Positions 1 to 14,117 of a DNA stretch of 64,000 nucleotides are shown here, piece by piece. This DNA comes from Ustulina deusta (taxonomy: Eukaryota > Ascomycota > Sordariomycetes > Xylariales > Xylariaceae). The notes beneath the pieces were generated by a model. It ran no database searches and had not been told where the DNA came from. It was given only the letters and a program-made list of their open reading frames with translations. The stretch is taken from the NCBI GenBank assembly GCA_023159155.1, contig JAJNNX010000031.1, positions 1-64,000 of the forward strand, read 5' to 3'. Each line of letters starts with the position of its first letter. Position 1 is the stretch's first letter. Both the position numbers and the translations under genes were made by a program.

Positions 1-3000
1 AAGTTTTTATTTATATTTAAATAAATAAATTTTATTTTTAATTAGTTAATAAAATATAATGTTTTATTTTTTTTTTTAAAGTATTAATTTTTAGCTAGAT
101 TTTTTTTAGCTTTATAATCTAAAATAATTAAACAAAAAATAATTATTAAACCTTATTATAGTATTATTATTACTTATTTTGAATTATTTTTTTTAAATAA
201 ACTTAATATTATACTAAAAAATATAATTAATAAAAATATTATTATAATATATACTTTTATTTATATTTAATAATAATTATTTATTTTTAAAAAAGCTTTT
301 ATTTTTTATAATATTACTATATACTATTTATTCTAAAATTTTAAATATTTTAGCCCTTATAAATTTATAACTATTAGTTCTATAAAATATCTAACTAATA
401 TTACTATTAGTTTATACTATTTGTTTTTAATACTGCTTATAGTAGTACTTATTAATTTAAAATTTAATAAAACTATATTAATATTTTTAATATGTTTAAA
501 AATAAATTGCTATATATTAAAAGCAACTTTTTAATTATTATAATAAATAATAAGCTTTTTAATTTTTATATTATTAAAAATAGTTTATATTTTCTAAATA
601 TAATATTATATAGTATTTGGCTAACTATTTTAAAAAAATAAGCTACTAAATTTATTACGTTTTAAAAAAGTATTATTATTTATAAAATTCTAAATAGTAT
701 AAAAAAAACTATTAATGCTTAATTAAAAAAAAATAAAAATATTTAATTATATTTAAAAAAAAAGTTAATTACTAATAAGATTTTTATATATAATAAATTT
801 TTTAACAAATTTATTATAGCTTTTTAATAAAAAAATATTTTAAATTATAACTATGTTTAGTTTAATAATAAAATTAATTAGTTTAAATTTATTATTTTTT
901 TTATTATTATAAACTATACGTTTTAATATATATTATATTTTTTTTTTAATATATTATTTATAAATTAAATTTTAAATATATTTAGTACTTTTTTTTATAG
1001 TAATATAAAAATAAAAGTTTTTTTTGTTTGCTAAGTTTTATATAGTATTATTTAGATTTTATATAATAATATAATTTTATTATATATTTTTTTAATTTTA
1101 CTAACATTTTAAGCTAAAACTATTTTATATTTATATAATACTTTAATTAAAAACTTTTTTTTTTTAATTAGTAAGTTCTAATATTTTTATATTTTTTTTT
1201 TATTTTTTAAAAATATTTTTTAATTAATCAAATTTTTTTAAGTTATATAGCAAAATATAAATAAATATTTAAATAAATCTTTTTTTTTTTAAATATTTTG
1301 TTTAGTTTATACTAATTATATATTTTTATTAAAGCTTTTTTTTTTTAATTAATTAACCCTAGAAATATAGAACTATTATGTTTTGTATTATTAACTAAGT
1401 AAACTTTTTTTAATTTAGGCTTATATATTATAAATATTAAAAAAAAAAAAAAAAAAACACTGTTTGTTTAGTTTTTAAAACTTTTGCTTTTTTTGCTTTT
1501 TTTATAGCTTTATAAATAATAGTTCTAAAAAACTATTAAAAATTTATTATTTAATAAAATATTTATAAAAAAAGTATTATTATTTAGTTTTAGTATTTAG
1601 TTTATATAATTTGTAAATAGCTAATTAATATTATAAAAATATTTTTATATAATTTTATTATTTAAGTTTAATACTAAATTAAAAGTTATTTTAATAGTAT
1701 ATAATAAAAATAAAATTTAAATATTAATCAAAATTAATTATAGCTATTTATAGTAGCTTTTTATATATAAATAGCTATTAGTTTTTTATAGCTCTAATTA
1801 TTAATTTATTATAGGGGTATAATTAAATAAGCAAAGTTATAAAAGCAATAATATATATATTACTAAAAATAAATATAGCTATTAAAAACTAAATTTTTAA
1901 AATAGAAAATATAGTTTATAATTTTTAAAAAGTTTATTTTTAGAAATAAAAAAGTAGCTATTTCTTTATTTAGAACTATATATATAAGAATAGCTTATAT
2001 ATATTTTCTAGCAATTTATACTCGCTAAATAATAATTTTTTTTATATAATTATAAAAATATTTTTAATTTAGTAAAATATTTATTTTAAATTACTTAAGT
2101 ATTAATTATAAAAAGTTAGTTATTTTTAATATAACTTTTTATTAGAATATATAATTAAGCGCTAATATTAAAAAGTCTAGTAATTAGTAAGCTTTCTAAT
2201 AATTCTTTAATTTTTACTATAACTTTAGGTATAGTTTTTATATAGTTTTTTATGTTCTATAAAAGTATATTTATTTAAAAAGTTTTATAGACCTTTTTTA
2301 TAAATTTTTGTAGTATTATATATATATTATTAATTTTTAAAATAAGTATATTTAATATTTATTAATTATTTATTTTAAACTTAGGTTTATTTAATTAATT
2401 CAATCTAATTATTTTTTTATTTAATATTTATTTTATTTTAAAAGCTTATACTATAAATAATTCTAATATATTAAAAAATAAACCTAGCAGTTCTTCCTAA
2501 ATTAACTTTACTTTAGTTTTAAACAAATTATTAATTTTGTTAAAAAATACTTAGCGTTTTTTTATTTCTAAAACAAATAAAAATATTTGTTAATTAGTGT
2601 TGATATTTATTATAGCGCTAATTACTTCGTAAAATTCAGTAATATTATAAGTTTTAGGCGTAATATTATTTTTTTTATTTAGGCATTTTTTTTTTGCTAT
2701 TATAGCTTTTATATAAGTTTATATATTAAATATACTAATAGGGTCTAGAACTATAAGCATTAATAAATTATTTAAAAAAATAACTTAATTAATTGCTTTT
2801 AGTACTATAAACCTTTGCTTATTTTAATATTTTTATTATTTATTATATTAGAATTTTAAGTAGTTTTTTCTAGCTAAAATATTAAGCTTTTATTATTTTA
2901 TAAAAACTAAGTTAGCTTAAAATCTTATTTTAGAGTTAGGCTAATTAATTATAATTAATTATTTAAATATTAAAATATGTAGTTAAGCTAGGTTATTTAA

Positions 3001-6000
3001 AATATTTTTGTTTTTGCTAAGTCTTAGGTTTTATAATCAGGTTTTATTTTTAAAATTTAAATCTTTTAAAATATAATTAAATTTATATAAAGCTTTATAA
3101 GCTACTAAAACTGCTAAGAAATATTTACTAAAGCAATTATAATAAATTTATATTAAAACTAGAAATATAAATTTTTTTTTTTTTTAATATTTTATTTAAA
3201 TTAATTATAAATAAGCGAATATATTAAAATACATATAATAAACTAATATACCAAGCTTTAAAGTTATATTTTTTATATAAAACTTTAAAATTTTTTGCTT
3301 TTTTTTTTAATTTATAGCTTTATTATATATAATTTTTAGCTTTATAAAACTAATATTTATATAGATTATTACTAGTACTTCTAAAGTTATTCTAGCTATT
3401 TAATTAATTATATTTTTAAAAGTTTAATTATTATGTTTAAGTAGCAAAAGCTTTAAATTAGCTATTTTTGTATTACTGCCTGCTTTGTTAGCTAATCTTT
3501 TAGTAGAACATTTAATTAAAAAAAACATAGTATTAATTCTAGTTAGTTAGTAACTATATTATTTTAATTATTGTTTTGGTTATTTAAGTATTATAAATGA
3601 AAAGGCTTTTTATTTTAGTTATTAATTGTTTAATTATTAGGTTTATATATATATAAACTATTAAAAGTATAATAAAAAAAGTAGTTATAAATAGCTAAGT
3701 TAAAAAAGCAACTAATAAAGCTTAGAATAGTTATATTTATATAGTTTACTAAATAAAATAAAAAGATATGTTTAGCAATAGTTCTAAGCTAATAATATTA
3801 TTTAGAAAACTTAATATTATTATTTATAACTAAAAAAAAGATTCTAAGTTAGCTTATTATTTAAAAATATTTATAGTATTAATATATTTTTTTTATTATA
3901 AATTATTTTTAATAATTTTATATTTATTAAAAATGTTTTTAAAGTAATCAAAAAAGATTAATTTAATTAAGTTATATAAATAAAACTTTTTAAGTATTAA
4001 AAAGATTTTTTAGCTAAGTTTATTAACTAAAGCTATATATTTAAAAAAAAATTAAATATAATTTTAAAAAATTATTTTAGTACTTAAAAAAAGCTTAATA
4101 AATTGTTTTTTTTATAATTAGGTTTGCTTAGGATTAATTATTTTATATTTTTGTTTTAAATTTATAATAGTTTAATTTTAATTAATATAAAAACTAATAA
4201 TATATTAAACTATATATTTTTTAATTATAGTTTTTATTTAATATAGTAACTAATTAATTTATTTGGTTTATAAAAGTTTATATAACTTAAAAAGTTTTTT
4301 TATTTTATAAAGCTATTTAGTTACGTTTTTTTTTTAAATTAGTTCTAAAAGCAAAATATAAAATTAAAAATAAGTAAACTAATAATATATAAAATTATAG
4401 CGTTTTTAAAAACCAATTATATAAATATTAAAAGCCTAGCTAGTTAATATTTACTAGTTTAATTATTAGTTAGTATAGTATTAAAAATAAGTATATTTAT
4501 AATTAGAATATTTAAAATAAACCCTATTAAAAAAAGCTTAAAGTTTTATAGTTGCTTTAGAACGTTTAGGTTGTTTATTCTAAGTTACTAATTAGAACTA
4601 TTAATATATAAAAGTAATAAAATAATAAATATTTTAAAAATAAAATAATATTTTTTAAGTTTTAATAATATTTTTTTGTTTAATGTTTTATAGTTCTTAC
4701 TACTATACAAATATATATAATTAGCGTAATATTTTTATAAATTTTTTATTAAAAGCTTATATATATTTAAGTTTAATAAATATATTAGTTTTTTTAATAT
4801 AACTATAGTTAGATTTTATATTTTTTTTATAGATCTAATAAAAATAATATAGTACTATTAGTATTTTTATAATTAGTTGTTCTAAAAACAATAGTTTTAT
4901 TAATGCTTTATATTTATTTAATTTTTATTATAGTTAGTTTTTTATTATTTTTATGTTGCGTTATTAAATTATATTAAAAGTTTAGCTTTATATAAAGATT
5001 TATTAAAAAAAATATAACTAATTAATATAATTAATAGTTAGTTTTTATATATTAAATATATTAGTTAGAAATATTAGTTTCTAATCGTAGGTTACGCTCC
5101 GAAAAATATTAAATAATATTAATTTTTATTATTTTACTAAAGATACTAATAAAATAGAGCAGGGCTCCTAATTAGCGTATTATATACTTAAACTAATTAA
5201 ACTTACCTAATCCTTCTATATTAGACTATATTTTCCGGTTCGCAAATTTTTATACGTATTAAATCAAAATCTAATTTATAATTATAAATAAAAACGCAAT
5301 AATTAATTAATAAAAACAAATTCTTAACTCTTATTTAATATTTTATAATAATTATTTATTATTTACTGCTAAAAAAAGAAGTCTTTTATAACTTTAAATA
5401 AAAACGCGCGTTTTTTATACTTTTTATTTTTATAATTTCTAAAGTTTCCAAAAATACGTTCTACTCTATAACTAAGGACCTATCTCCTATACGCGCGCAC
5501 TAGCCCTACTGCAATATAGCTGCAAAATTATAGGTTAGTTTATATATAAACTTTTTATTTTATTGCTATATAGGTCTAGAGTTCTTTTAAGTCTTGCTAA
5601 AACTATACTAACTATTATATATACTAGTTATTTTTTTATTTAGTTATAGTTATTTGTTTACTAATAAATATTAAATAAACAATTAAATATGTTTAGTAGT
5701 TTTTAAACATATAACTATAACTATTAAGCGCAATATAGCAATTACTAAGTGTTATGTTTTAGGTATAAAGCGGTTCGCTAATAGTTCTATAACTATTAAT
5801 GATTATTTAAGCATTTTAGTTAACCTATAATAGAAAGGGGTTTATAGCTGCTTATTATAAAAAATTAATATAAAAGCAGTTATATATTTTTTTTTTAGAA
5901 ATATTTAGCTTTACTATATAAAAGCTTATAATTTTAGTTATTTTATACTTAGAGTAGAGCTATATTATTTTTTAAAAAAGTTAGTCCGTAGTAATATTTT

Positions 6001-9000
6001 TTAGGTTTAATTATATTTAATTTTTTTTAAGCAGTTTATAAAATTATGCTTATTATTAGTTGTTTTTTATATATATTGTTGCACTATAGCTATAGTAGCT
6101 TAAGCAAACTTTTAAGCGTTTTTTAATTATTAAACCAATGTTTTAGCTAATACTTTTAGTTTTTTAGCTAATATAAGCAAACAAATTATTAGTTCGATTA
6201 AGTTTATATAATATTTATATTAAGCAAAAAATAAGCTTAGTTTTATTATAAAAAAGTTTTTATTATTAATTATTAGTATTATACCTAGTAGTAATACTTT
6301 TTAATCTAGTTATATATAAGTAATAAATATATAGAAATAAGCTAAAACTTTTTAGTTAGCCTTTTTTATAGTACTATTTATTTTAAAATAATAAGTAATA
6401 TTTAATTTTTGTTTTATTTTAACTAGTTTGCAAAAGCATTACTAAAAGCTTTTTACTTAATTTGTTTTTTTATTACTAATAATTACTTTTAAAAATCTAT
6501 AGAAACGCTAAAAGCAATATATAAACCGTTTAGCATATATTTCTATACTTATTAATTATATAGCTTTAATAATAACTATTTTGTTTAATTTATTAATAAT
6601 TACTATAATAAAAAATAGGTTATTATTTTTTATTATAAAAAGATCTATTATAAAATCTATAAATAGCTTGCTTTAGAACTACTTTGGAACTAAAAATAGT
6701 TTAAAAAAGCTTTGCTTTCTATATTTCCAAACGGTCTTCCTACCGCATATATTACAATTGTCAATAAAGCAGCGTACTATCTAGTACATACCTAGCTAGA
6801 AGTAGCTCCTAGCTAGAATTGCTACAGTCCTATCCTTTCCTAGGTGTCCTACTAATATTGAATTATAGTAGTTCTAGATATTATATAGTGCCACAGAAAG
6901 GGCTAACTAAGAGGTCCTGGCTTATTTCTATATATTTGTTGCTTATATATAACTAGATTAAGAAGTATTACTACTAGGCGTAATACTAGCAATTAATAAT
7001 AAAAACTTTTTTATAATAAAACTAAGCTTATTTTTTGCCTAATATAAATATTATATAGATCTAATCAAACTAATAATTTATTTGCTTATACTAACTAAAA
7101 AACTAAAAGTACTAGTTAAAATATTTGTTTAATAATTAAAAAATATTTAAAAGTTTGCTTAAGTTATTATAGCTGGGGTGTAATAGTATATAAAAAAAAT
7201 AGCTAATGATAAATATAGTCCTATAAACTATTTTAAAAAAAAAATAAATATAATTAAACTTAAAAAATATTATTATAGATTAATTTTTTTAAAAACTAGT
7301 ATAGCTTTATTCTAAATATAAAATAATTAAAATTATAAGCTTTTATATAATAAAGCTAAATATTTTTAAAAAAATATATAACTATTTTTATATTAATTTT
7401 TTATAATAAATAGCTATAAATTTTCTTTTATTATAGGTTAACTTAGATATATAACTATTAGTAATATTATTTAAAAGCAATAAATTTTAAATAAAAAATA
7501 TTTTATAAATAAAAAACAAGCAAAAAAAAAGCTAGAATAAGCCTATTTGCTGCAAAATCAGAATTAAGTAGGCCGGTTATTAGTAACCTATATAGGAACC
7601 CTTCGATAATTTTGCTAATACTGCGGCTTTAGAGCAGTTCGAAGCTAAATATAGAAACGCTTACACGTACGAAAGCCCTACTACCAAAAAAAAGAGCTAA
7701 CAAAAATAAACCAGCTAATAAACTAGTATAGTTTATATAAATTATTTTTTTTATTTTTTTTTAAATTCTATTACTAATATTATAGGTTATTACAGGCCAA
7801 AAAACAAAAATCAAACGTACAAAAAACTAAAAGAAAGCCTACCAAAAGCATTTATATTAATTTTTAGTTTAGCTATATTATAAAACTAGTACTAAATAGC
7901 TATAAAGCTACTAGACTTTTATATTATTTTTATTTTTATTACTAGCCCTATTTATTCTATTAAAATATAGCCGCTTATAAACAAAGCTTAAAGTGTTACT
8001 AAACTATTTTTTAGTAAATATATAAGCAAAAAAACTAAGCTTATTAGTAAACGCCGAACTATTAAAGCTTAAAAACAAATATTTTATATAAATATTTATT
8101 ATATATTTAATAATATCTAAATAATTATTAATAATTATAAAGCTATTAGTAAGCTGCTTTATATTTAAAGTATAATATTTAATAATTACTATATTATATT
8201 TAATAGTTATAGTTATATATTTAAAAATTACTAAATATATTTAATTATTTATTTAATATTTATTGGTAAATAAATAACTATAATTAAATAAAAAAATAGC
8301 TAATATATTTGAAAAAGTTTTTTTTTAATATTAAAAAAAGTTAATAATTAATTTATATTTAATATATAAATTAAAAATAGCTTACTAAATAACTAGCTTT
8401 AAAACTAATAGCTTTTTATTTTTTAATATTTATTATTATAAGTTAGTAAATATTAAATTATTTATAAATAAATAAAAAATACTTAATTATTAATATTTTA
8501 ATAATTATAAATATAAATATTATTAAATAAGCGTTTAAATATATAAACTAGCTATATATAAATAAAAAAATTAATAATTATAAGCAATAAAAAATAATAA
8601 GCAAGCAGCTAATTTATAATACTATATAAATAACTAAAGTTTTTATTTAGGCTAATATAGCGCTTATATTATTTGCTAGTTCTTAAACAATAAATTAATA
8701 AAACATAAATATATATTAAGCTTAAAAATAATTAATCTTATATATTTATATAAAAGTAATAAAAATGTTTTGTAAGCTAGCTAATATATTAAACTATTTG
8801 TTAATAAATAGAAAGCAAAAAAAAATAATACTTTGCTTATTTTAAAATATAAAAACATACAAATATTAAATATATTATAAATAAAAGTTATATATTTATA
8901 GCTAATAAACAATAAAAAAACAAAAAAACAAAAAAGCAAAAGCTAGGCTAGCTATTAAATATATATAAGCTGTTTTATATTAAACAAATAATAGGAACAA

Positions 9001-9950
9001 ATATGTAATAAATATACTATTTCTTGCGACAGAACAAAAAAAGAATACTTAACAAAAAAAAAAGGGGCTATTTACTAATTAATATTGTTACTAAAAAAAA
9101 AAAAACTAAAAAAAAAAAAAAAGTTAAAAAAACTAAAAAAAATTTATATAAACTTAGCTAAAATAATAAACAGTACTAATAAGTGGGTTAATATATACTA
9201 GCAATATATTAGCTAAATAAATATATATATTGTTTAAAAAGTATATATATTATTTAAAAAGTATATATATTACTTAAAAAAATATATATATATTGCTTAA
9301 AAAAAGCATATTTTTTATGCTTATTAGTTATTGCTTATATATTAAATATTATTTATTTTATAGTTCTTAAGCTAAAAAAAAAAAGAAATAATATTATAAA
9401 TAAAGCTAGCTTTAAAAGCTTTATTAATTAATAAAAGTTCTAAATTTTTGCTAGAACTTATAGAACTTTTTATAGAAATATATTAAAAAAATGCGTTAGA
9501 ACTCTACGTTAATAATATATTAATAGCTATATAGCTACAAAAATTCTGCTTTTATAAAGTCTTTTTTTTTTTGTTTTTTTTTTTAAGTTAGTTAATAAAC
9601 AATATTTCCTAGCTATTTAGCTAAATCCTTTTATAAAAATATTTTATTATATATTATAAATAAATAATTTTATAAAGTTTAAAGACCTATTATATAATTT
9701 ATTTTTTTATAATATTATAATTATAAACGTATATATATAATAAATATATAGCAAATTTGTTCCGTTTATTATTTTAATTACTAAAGCTTAAAAATTAAAA
9801 AAAGCAGCCATAAAAAATTATTAAAAGTTAAATTTTATTATTTTAATATATTATTTTTTATTTGTTTTATATTTTAATAGTAAACAGTTTATAACTAGCT
9901 TTTAAGTTAGCAATATATCAAACTTTTTATTAGTGCTCTAATAGCAGCTT
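1..9950. repeat. RIP-mutated AT-rich transposon block
   Basis: Almost ten kilobases of extreme AT richness without any long open frame. Stop codons are dense in all frames, and homopolymer and TA runs dominate. Islands of more normal composition remain near 5060-5560, 6720-6960 and 7540-7700. The 6.8-kb island still reads as a Ty3/gypsy integrase zinc-binding domain on the minus strand. On the plus strand near 7590-7690 an open stretch reads as a charged peptide containing AALEQFEAKYRNAYTYESP, which I do not recognise. No terminal repeats could be paired, so the number of elements is unknown. The pattern is what RIP produces in Pezizomycotina transposons. Confidence 0.85.
6727..6865 (-). pseudogene. 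Ty3/gypsy integrase zinc-binding domain remnant
   Basis: On the minus strand this island reads as a decayed integrase N-terminal (HHCC) domain. Visible pieces include the second histidine in VGHLGKDRTVAILARSYF, an LGMY segment and a late CNIC pair. Two in-frame TAG codons stand where the family usually has Trp and Gln, as expected from G-to-A or C-to-T decay, and the first histidine position reads Tyr. The orientation implies an element whose pol gene ran right to left. It is not functional. The frame and the spacing of the zinc ligands make the family call reasonably safe, although no flanking LTRs were found. Confidence 0.7.
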
Positions 9951-10188
9951 TGATCCGAAAGCTAGCTAAAAAAAGCTTATGTTCCCTCTAATACATGTGT
10001 ACCCCCTACTTGTGGAGTGCCTTATTATATGCTATAGATTAACGTCATCCCTAGGGGTAAATGAAGTGAGCTAATTAGCAGTGCATAGAGAGTTCACTTG
10101 TTAGATAAGCGCTATGGCTTAGCAACGCGGCTTAGTGAGTATGGCTGGGGCCCCACCCACAAGCGAGCTTGTACATAAATACCTACCT
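9951..10188. other. Normal-GC spacer before the LTR element
   Basis: Ordinary-composition DNA between two AT-rich blocks. I see no gene. It is part of the pre-insertion target sequence of the LTR element that follows, which resumes at 13969. Confidence 0.5.
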
Positions 10189-10193
10189 CAACA

Positions 10194-10443
10194 TGTCAGA
10201 TTTAGAACTAGCGATCTTGCCACGTATTGCCCGCAGAAGGTCTGTTGTTTTGTTATTTTTTTAGGTCTATATAGGTGTATTCTACACCCTACATACATAT
10301 ATATCCCTCATACAATTAGGTGTGGATCCACTCATTCAGCCATATAACACTCTATTTGCTAAAGGTATACCCCTTATAAAAGCACCTCTTACTAGCCACT
10401 TTATAGCTTATATTACCACTTAGCCACCACTTAATCCAATATA
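10194..10443. repeat. Left LTR
   Basis: This 250-bp terminal repeat is well preserved in its outer 5' half. Its inner 3' half is RIP-mutated; for example the end reads AATCCAATA where the right LTR has AATCCGACA. Confidence 0.88.
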
Positions 10444-10929
10444 CCCCTTTAAGTAAAGCTACTCTAGTGGCCTTGCTTACTTATATAACTATATTTAAAA
10501 GTGGCATATAAATATATATTAGTTCGTATATATATAGTAATTTTAGTGTTTAGTATTAATATATTTATATTAAGCAAATATAATAGTTTTTTATATATAT
10601 ATAAGTCTTTATAAATAATTCTTTAAATATAATAATCTTTATATTTAATAGTAATATATTCACATTAATAATTTTAATCTTTAGTAATAACATGTTTTTA
10701 TTAATAATCTCTTTATATTAATTAAAAGTAGTATTTATAGATCTACTAATATAGCTATGTTTATTTCTAGTCTATAATACTATTTTTTTAGCGCAATTTC
10801 TTAATTAAAAATATAATATTTAATTATATAACTTTAGTAATTTTTTAATCGTAATATATAAAGCTTAAATATATAGCTACGCGCTAATTTTTTAGTTATT
10901 TAATATAATAGTAAATTTATTATTAGTAT

Positions 10930-11960
10930 TTATTATAAGTAGTAATAAGCTCTCAAAAAATATCTCTTTTTATATTAGTATTTTTATAAAGCTAGTATTT
11001 AGTACTTATAATATATATATAATAAGCTCTCTTAAAAGTATTACTTTTTTTGTAATACTTTTAATAATATTTAGCAGCTATAATAAATATATAATAAGCT
11101 CTCTAAGGGCTTTTCTATACACTTATATATTATATATCGGAAGCTCTCTAGCAATATCTCTCTTTTATTGCTAATAATATTATATAAAGTATATAGTAAG
11201 CTTTATAAAAATATTTCTCTCTTTGCTCTCTCTTTGCTATTGCAAAACTTTCAAACAATATTTAATAGCTATAATTAGTTATATAATAATTAATAAGCTC
11301 TTTAAAAAATCTCTCCTTTATATTAGTTATTTTATAAAGCTTTCAACAATATATAATAGCTATAATAAATTATGATAAGTTTAATAGCACTTTTAATAAT
11401 GTTTAGTAATTATAACAAATATATAATAAGCTCTTTAACGACTTTTTCCTTTTTATAGTACTTTTAGTAATATTTAATAGCTATAGTATATATATAATAA
11501 GCTTTCTAAAAGCATTTCTTTTTTTACTATACTTTTAATAGTATTTAGTAGCTATAATAAATATATAATAAGCTCTTTAAAAATATTTCTCTTTTTATTA
11601 TAGCAAAACTTTTAATAAGATTTAATAGCTATAATTAATTATAAAACAATATTATAAAATATATTTATATATTATATATAATAAGCTTTATAAAAGTATT
11701 TCTTTTTTTGCTATTACAAAACTTTCAATAATATTTAATAGTTATAATAAGTTATATAAACAATTAATAAGCTTTTTTAAAAGCTTTTTTTTTGTTAGTA
11801 AAACTTTTAATAATATTTAGTAGTTATAATAAGTTATATAACAGTTTAATATAGAATATATTTATATATAGCTTATAATAAACTTTATAAAAATATTTCT
11901 TTTTTTGCTATAGCAAAGCTTCTATTAAGATTTAGTAGCTATAATTAAATATAAAGCAGT
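10930..11960. repeat. Degenerate minisatellite inside the LTR element
   Basis: Roughly ten imperfect tandem units of about 80-110 bp. Each carries the marks AATAAGCTCT, TATTTCTCTTTTT, GCAAAACTTT and TAATAGCTATAAT in the same order. The units differ by substitutions and small indels, so the array predates much of the mutation. It may be an internal tandem repeat of the original element. Confidence 0.75.
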
Positions 11961-12584
11961 ACTTTTAGTAAAATAGATCTTGTTAGTATATTACAAAATA
12001 ATTACTATTTTTTTAGCTAATAAATATTAAGTACTAGCCCTTAGCAAAATAAATCTTATAAAATAGATTTTGTTAGCGGGTTAAAAAGTAATTGCTACCC
12101 CTTTAGCTTTATAAGTATTAAATATTAGCCTTTAGATTTTATTAGTGCTTTATGAAGTAATTATTACTTTTTTAGCTTTATAAGTACTAAATACTTTTTA
12201 ATATAAATCTAGTTATTTCTATACTTTCTTAAAAATATATTAGACGCCTTTATTATATTTTATTTACTAATTAGCTAGTTGTTTAGTTATAGGGTTAAAG
12301 ACTTATTTATTAGGTCTAAGCTTTAAAAAAACATATTAATAGCGCGCTTCCAAGTAATAGCTATAATAAAACATATAATCTATTATATTAAAGTTCTTTT
12401 ATTTAGCCTAGGTATATATATCAACGCAAAAACATTTAATAAAAATATATCTAAAGCTTTTTTTATTACTACTAAACTATTATTTATCACTTTTAAATAA
12501 ATAATCAAATTTAAAATAATTAATAAGCTTCCTACTTTTACTATTGCTTTTATTATTATTACTATTAATACTAAATTTTTTAAA

Positions 12585-12700
12585 CTTTTTAAGCTTTTTA
12601 GGCTTCTTGGCCAGCTTTTTAGTAAGTTTTTCGCTTAGCTCTTTAGCTAAGTCTTTAGTAAGCTTTTCGCCTAGCTTTTTAGCTAAATTGCCTTTAGTAA
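12585..12700 (-). repeat. Lysine/leucine-rich coding-like short repeat
   Basis: On the minus strand this island reads as repeats of a KL-x-EKLTK-DLAK type peptide (short direct repeats of AGCTTTTTAG and CTTTTCGC character on the plus strand). It resembles an amphipathic repeat from a former element-encoded protein. No open frame of useful length survives. Confidence 0.4.
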
Positions 12701-13717
12701 TAAATACTAACTAGTTGCTTTTTTTAATAATTTTTAAAAAGCTTTATATACTAGCTTTTTAATATAACTTAGTAGCTATAATCTAATATTTTAAAATATT
12801 ATTTATTATAATAATATAATATATAAACTTAAATAATATAGTCTAGTTTAAATAAAACTTTTAAAAAACTTTCTTTAGATTAATAACTAGCTTAAAAATA
12901 TTTATTTTAAACTTTCCGGTATAGACTTTAATAACTTTATCTAGCTATATATTAGTCTATTTAATAAGATTTATAATATGTTTTCTAGTTAATATATTAA
13001 TAAATATTATATATTTATATTTATATTTAAACTTTAGAACTATTTATATTATATTACTAAACTTTTTTAAGTTATTATATTATTAATTAATAGTTTAAAT
13101 TGCTTTTATATAAATTAATTAGTAATTAAAATAAACTATTTTTTATATTTATTTAAAAAACTTAGTAGCTTTAATATAATACTGTTTAATATATTAATAT
13201 AGTTGTTTTTTAATAATTATAAAATCTATATATATAGCAGTAAAAAAATTAATATATAAGTTTAAAAAAAATTTGTTAATTATTAGCGCTTTTAATACTA
13301 TAAGCTATAAAGTTTAATTTATAAGTATTATATAATCCTATAAATTATAATTATAAATACTAGTAATAAAATCTTTTTCTTATAATAAAAAATTATTAAA
13401 TAAATTAAAATTAGTTATTATAGCTATTATAACAAACGTATAGCTAGAACTAAAAAGATTACTAAATCTAATAAATATTTACTGTTATATATATAACGCT
13501 TGCTATTATTTACGTATATAAATCGCGTATTTAAATTGTTTGCTATAGGTTATATATAGCAAAAAAATTAATAGCACTTTTGTTTTATTATTAAAAAGCT
13601 TACTAGCGCTATTTAAAGCGCTTATAATAAAATATTTTAAATAAATTGCTAGTAAATATATATACCGGTGAAAAGCTTGCTAGCAGTAAAATATAAAGTA
13701 TTAATAAAACTCTTAAT

Positions 13718-13963
13718 TATTAGATTTAGAACTAGCGATTTTGCTATGTATTGCCTACAGAAAATCTATTGTATTATTATTTTTTTAGGTCTATATAGGT
13801 ATATTTTATACCCTATATATATATATCCCTTATATAGTTAGGTATAGATCTACTCATTCAGCTATATAACGCTCTATTTGCTAAGGGCATACCCCCTATA
13901 AGGGCACCTCTCACTAGCCACTCTATGGCTCACATCACCACCTAGCCACCACTTAATCCGACA
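13718..13963. repeat. Right LTR
   Basis: This 246-bp copy mirrors the left LTR in its pattern of decay. Its inner 5' half is RIP-mutated (TATTAG for TGTCAG), while its outer 3' half is intact and ends TCCGACA next to the CAACA target duplication. Confidence 0.88.
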
Positions 13964-14059
13964 CAACATGGCAAAAATACAGTCAATAGACAGAACAATG
14001 AACAAGGCGATCTTAACAGCAATACGCGGCGCGCTCTATATCACCAAATCTGACAAAAG

Positions 14060-14117
14060 TGCTGAAATACTGCTCTAGTGTCAAGAGGCGCTAGAGCTGT
14101 AGATTTTATTTTCATCA
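14060..14117 (-). mobile_element. 58-bp mini-inverted-repeat unit, copy 1
   Basis: A 58-bp sequence flanked by a perfect direct repeat AAAAG (14055-14059 and 14118-14122). Its ends form an imperfect inverted repeat of about 9 bp (TGCTGAAAT against TTTTCATCA). Inside, GCTCTAG and CTAGAGC form a potential hairpin stem. The reverse complement recurs at 44252-44309 with only two differences, both transitions. Equal length, precise ends and direct flanking repeats at both copies indicate transposition of a very small unit. Confidence 0.72.

Larger units (their letters stand above)
10194..13963. mobile_element. LTR retrotransposon, short and RIP-inactivated
   Basis: A 3.77-kb element with two direct LTRs (10194-10443 and 13718-13963) that begin with TGTCAG or its RIP product and end with TCCGACA or its RIP product. 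It is flanked on both sides by the identical 5-bp target duplication CAACA (10189-10193 and 13964-13968). The interior is heavily RIP-mutated and contains a degenerate minisatellite and a lysine-rich repeat, but no recognisable gag or pol. With only about 3.3 kb between the LTRs it was probably a non-autonomous derivative, or coding sequence was lost. The superfamily cannot be assigned. Confidence 0.88.

Noticed and set aside
1..9950. Mitochondrial DNA insertion or centromeric AT core
   Set aside because: The AT richness suggests either, but the integrase remnant and transition-type decay fit a RIP-mutated transposon block. No mitochondrial gene reads through.
10930..11960. CRISPR-like array
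   Set aside because: Units are imperfect tandem repeats without unique spacers, in a eukaryotic transposon.
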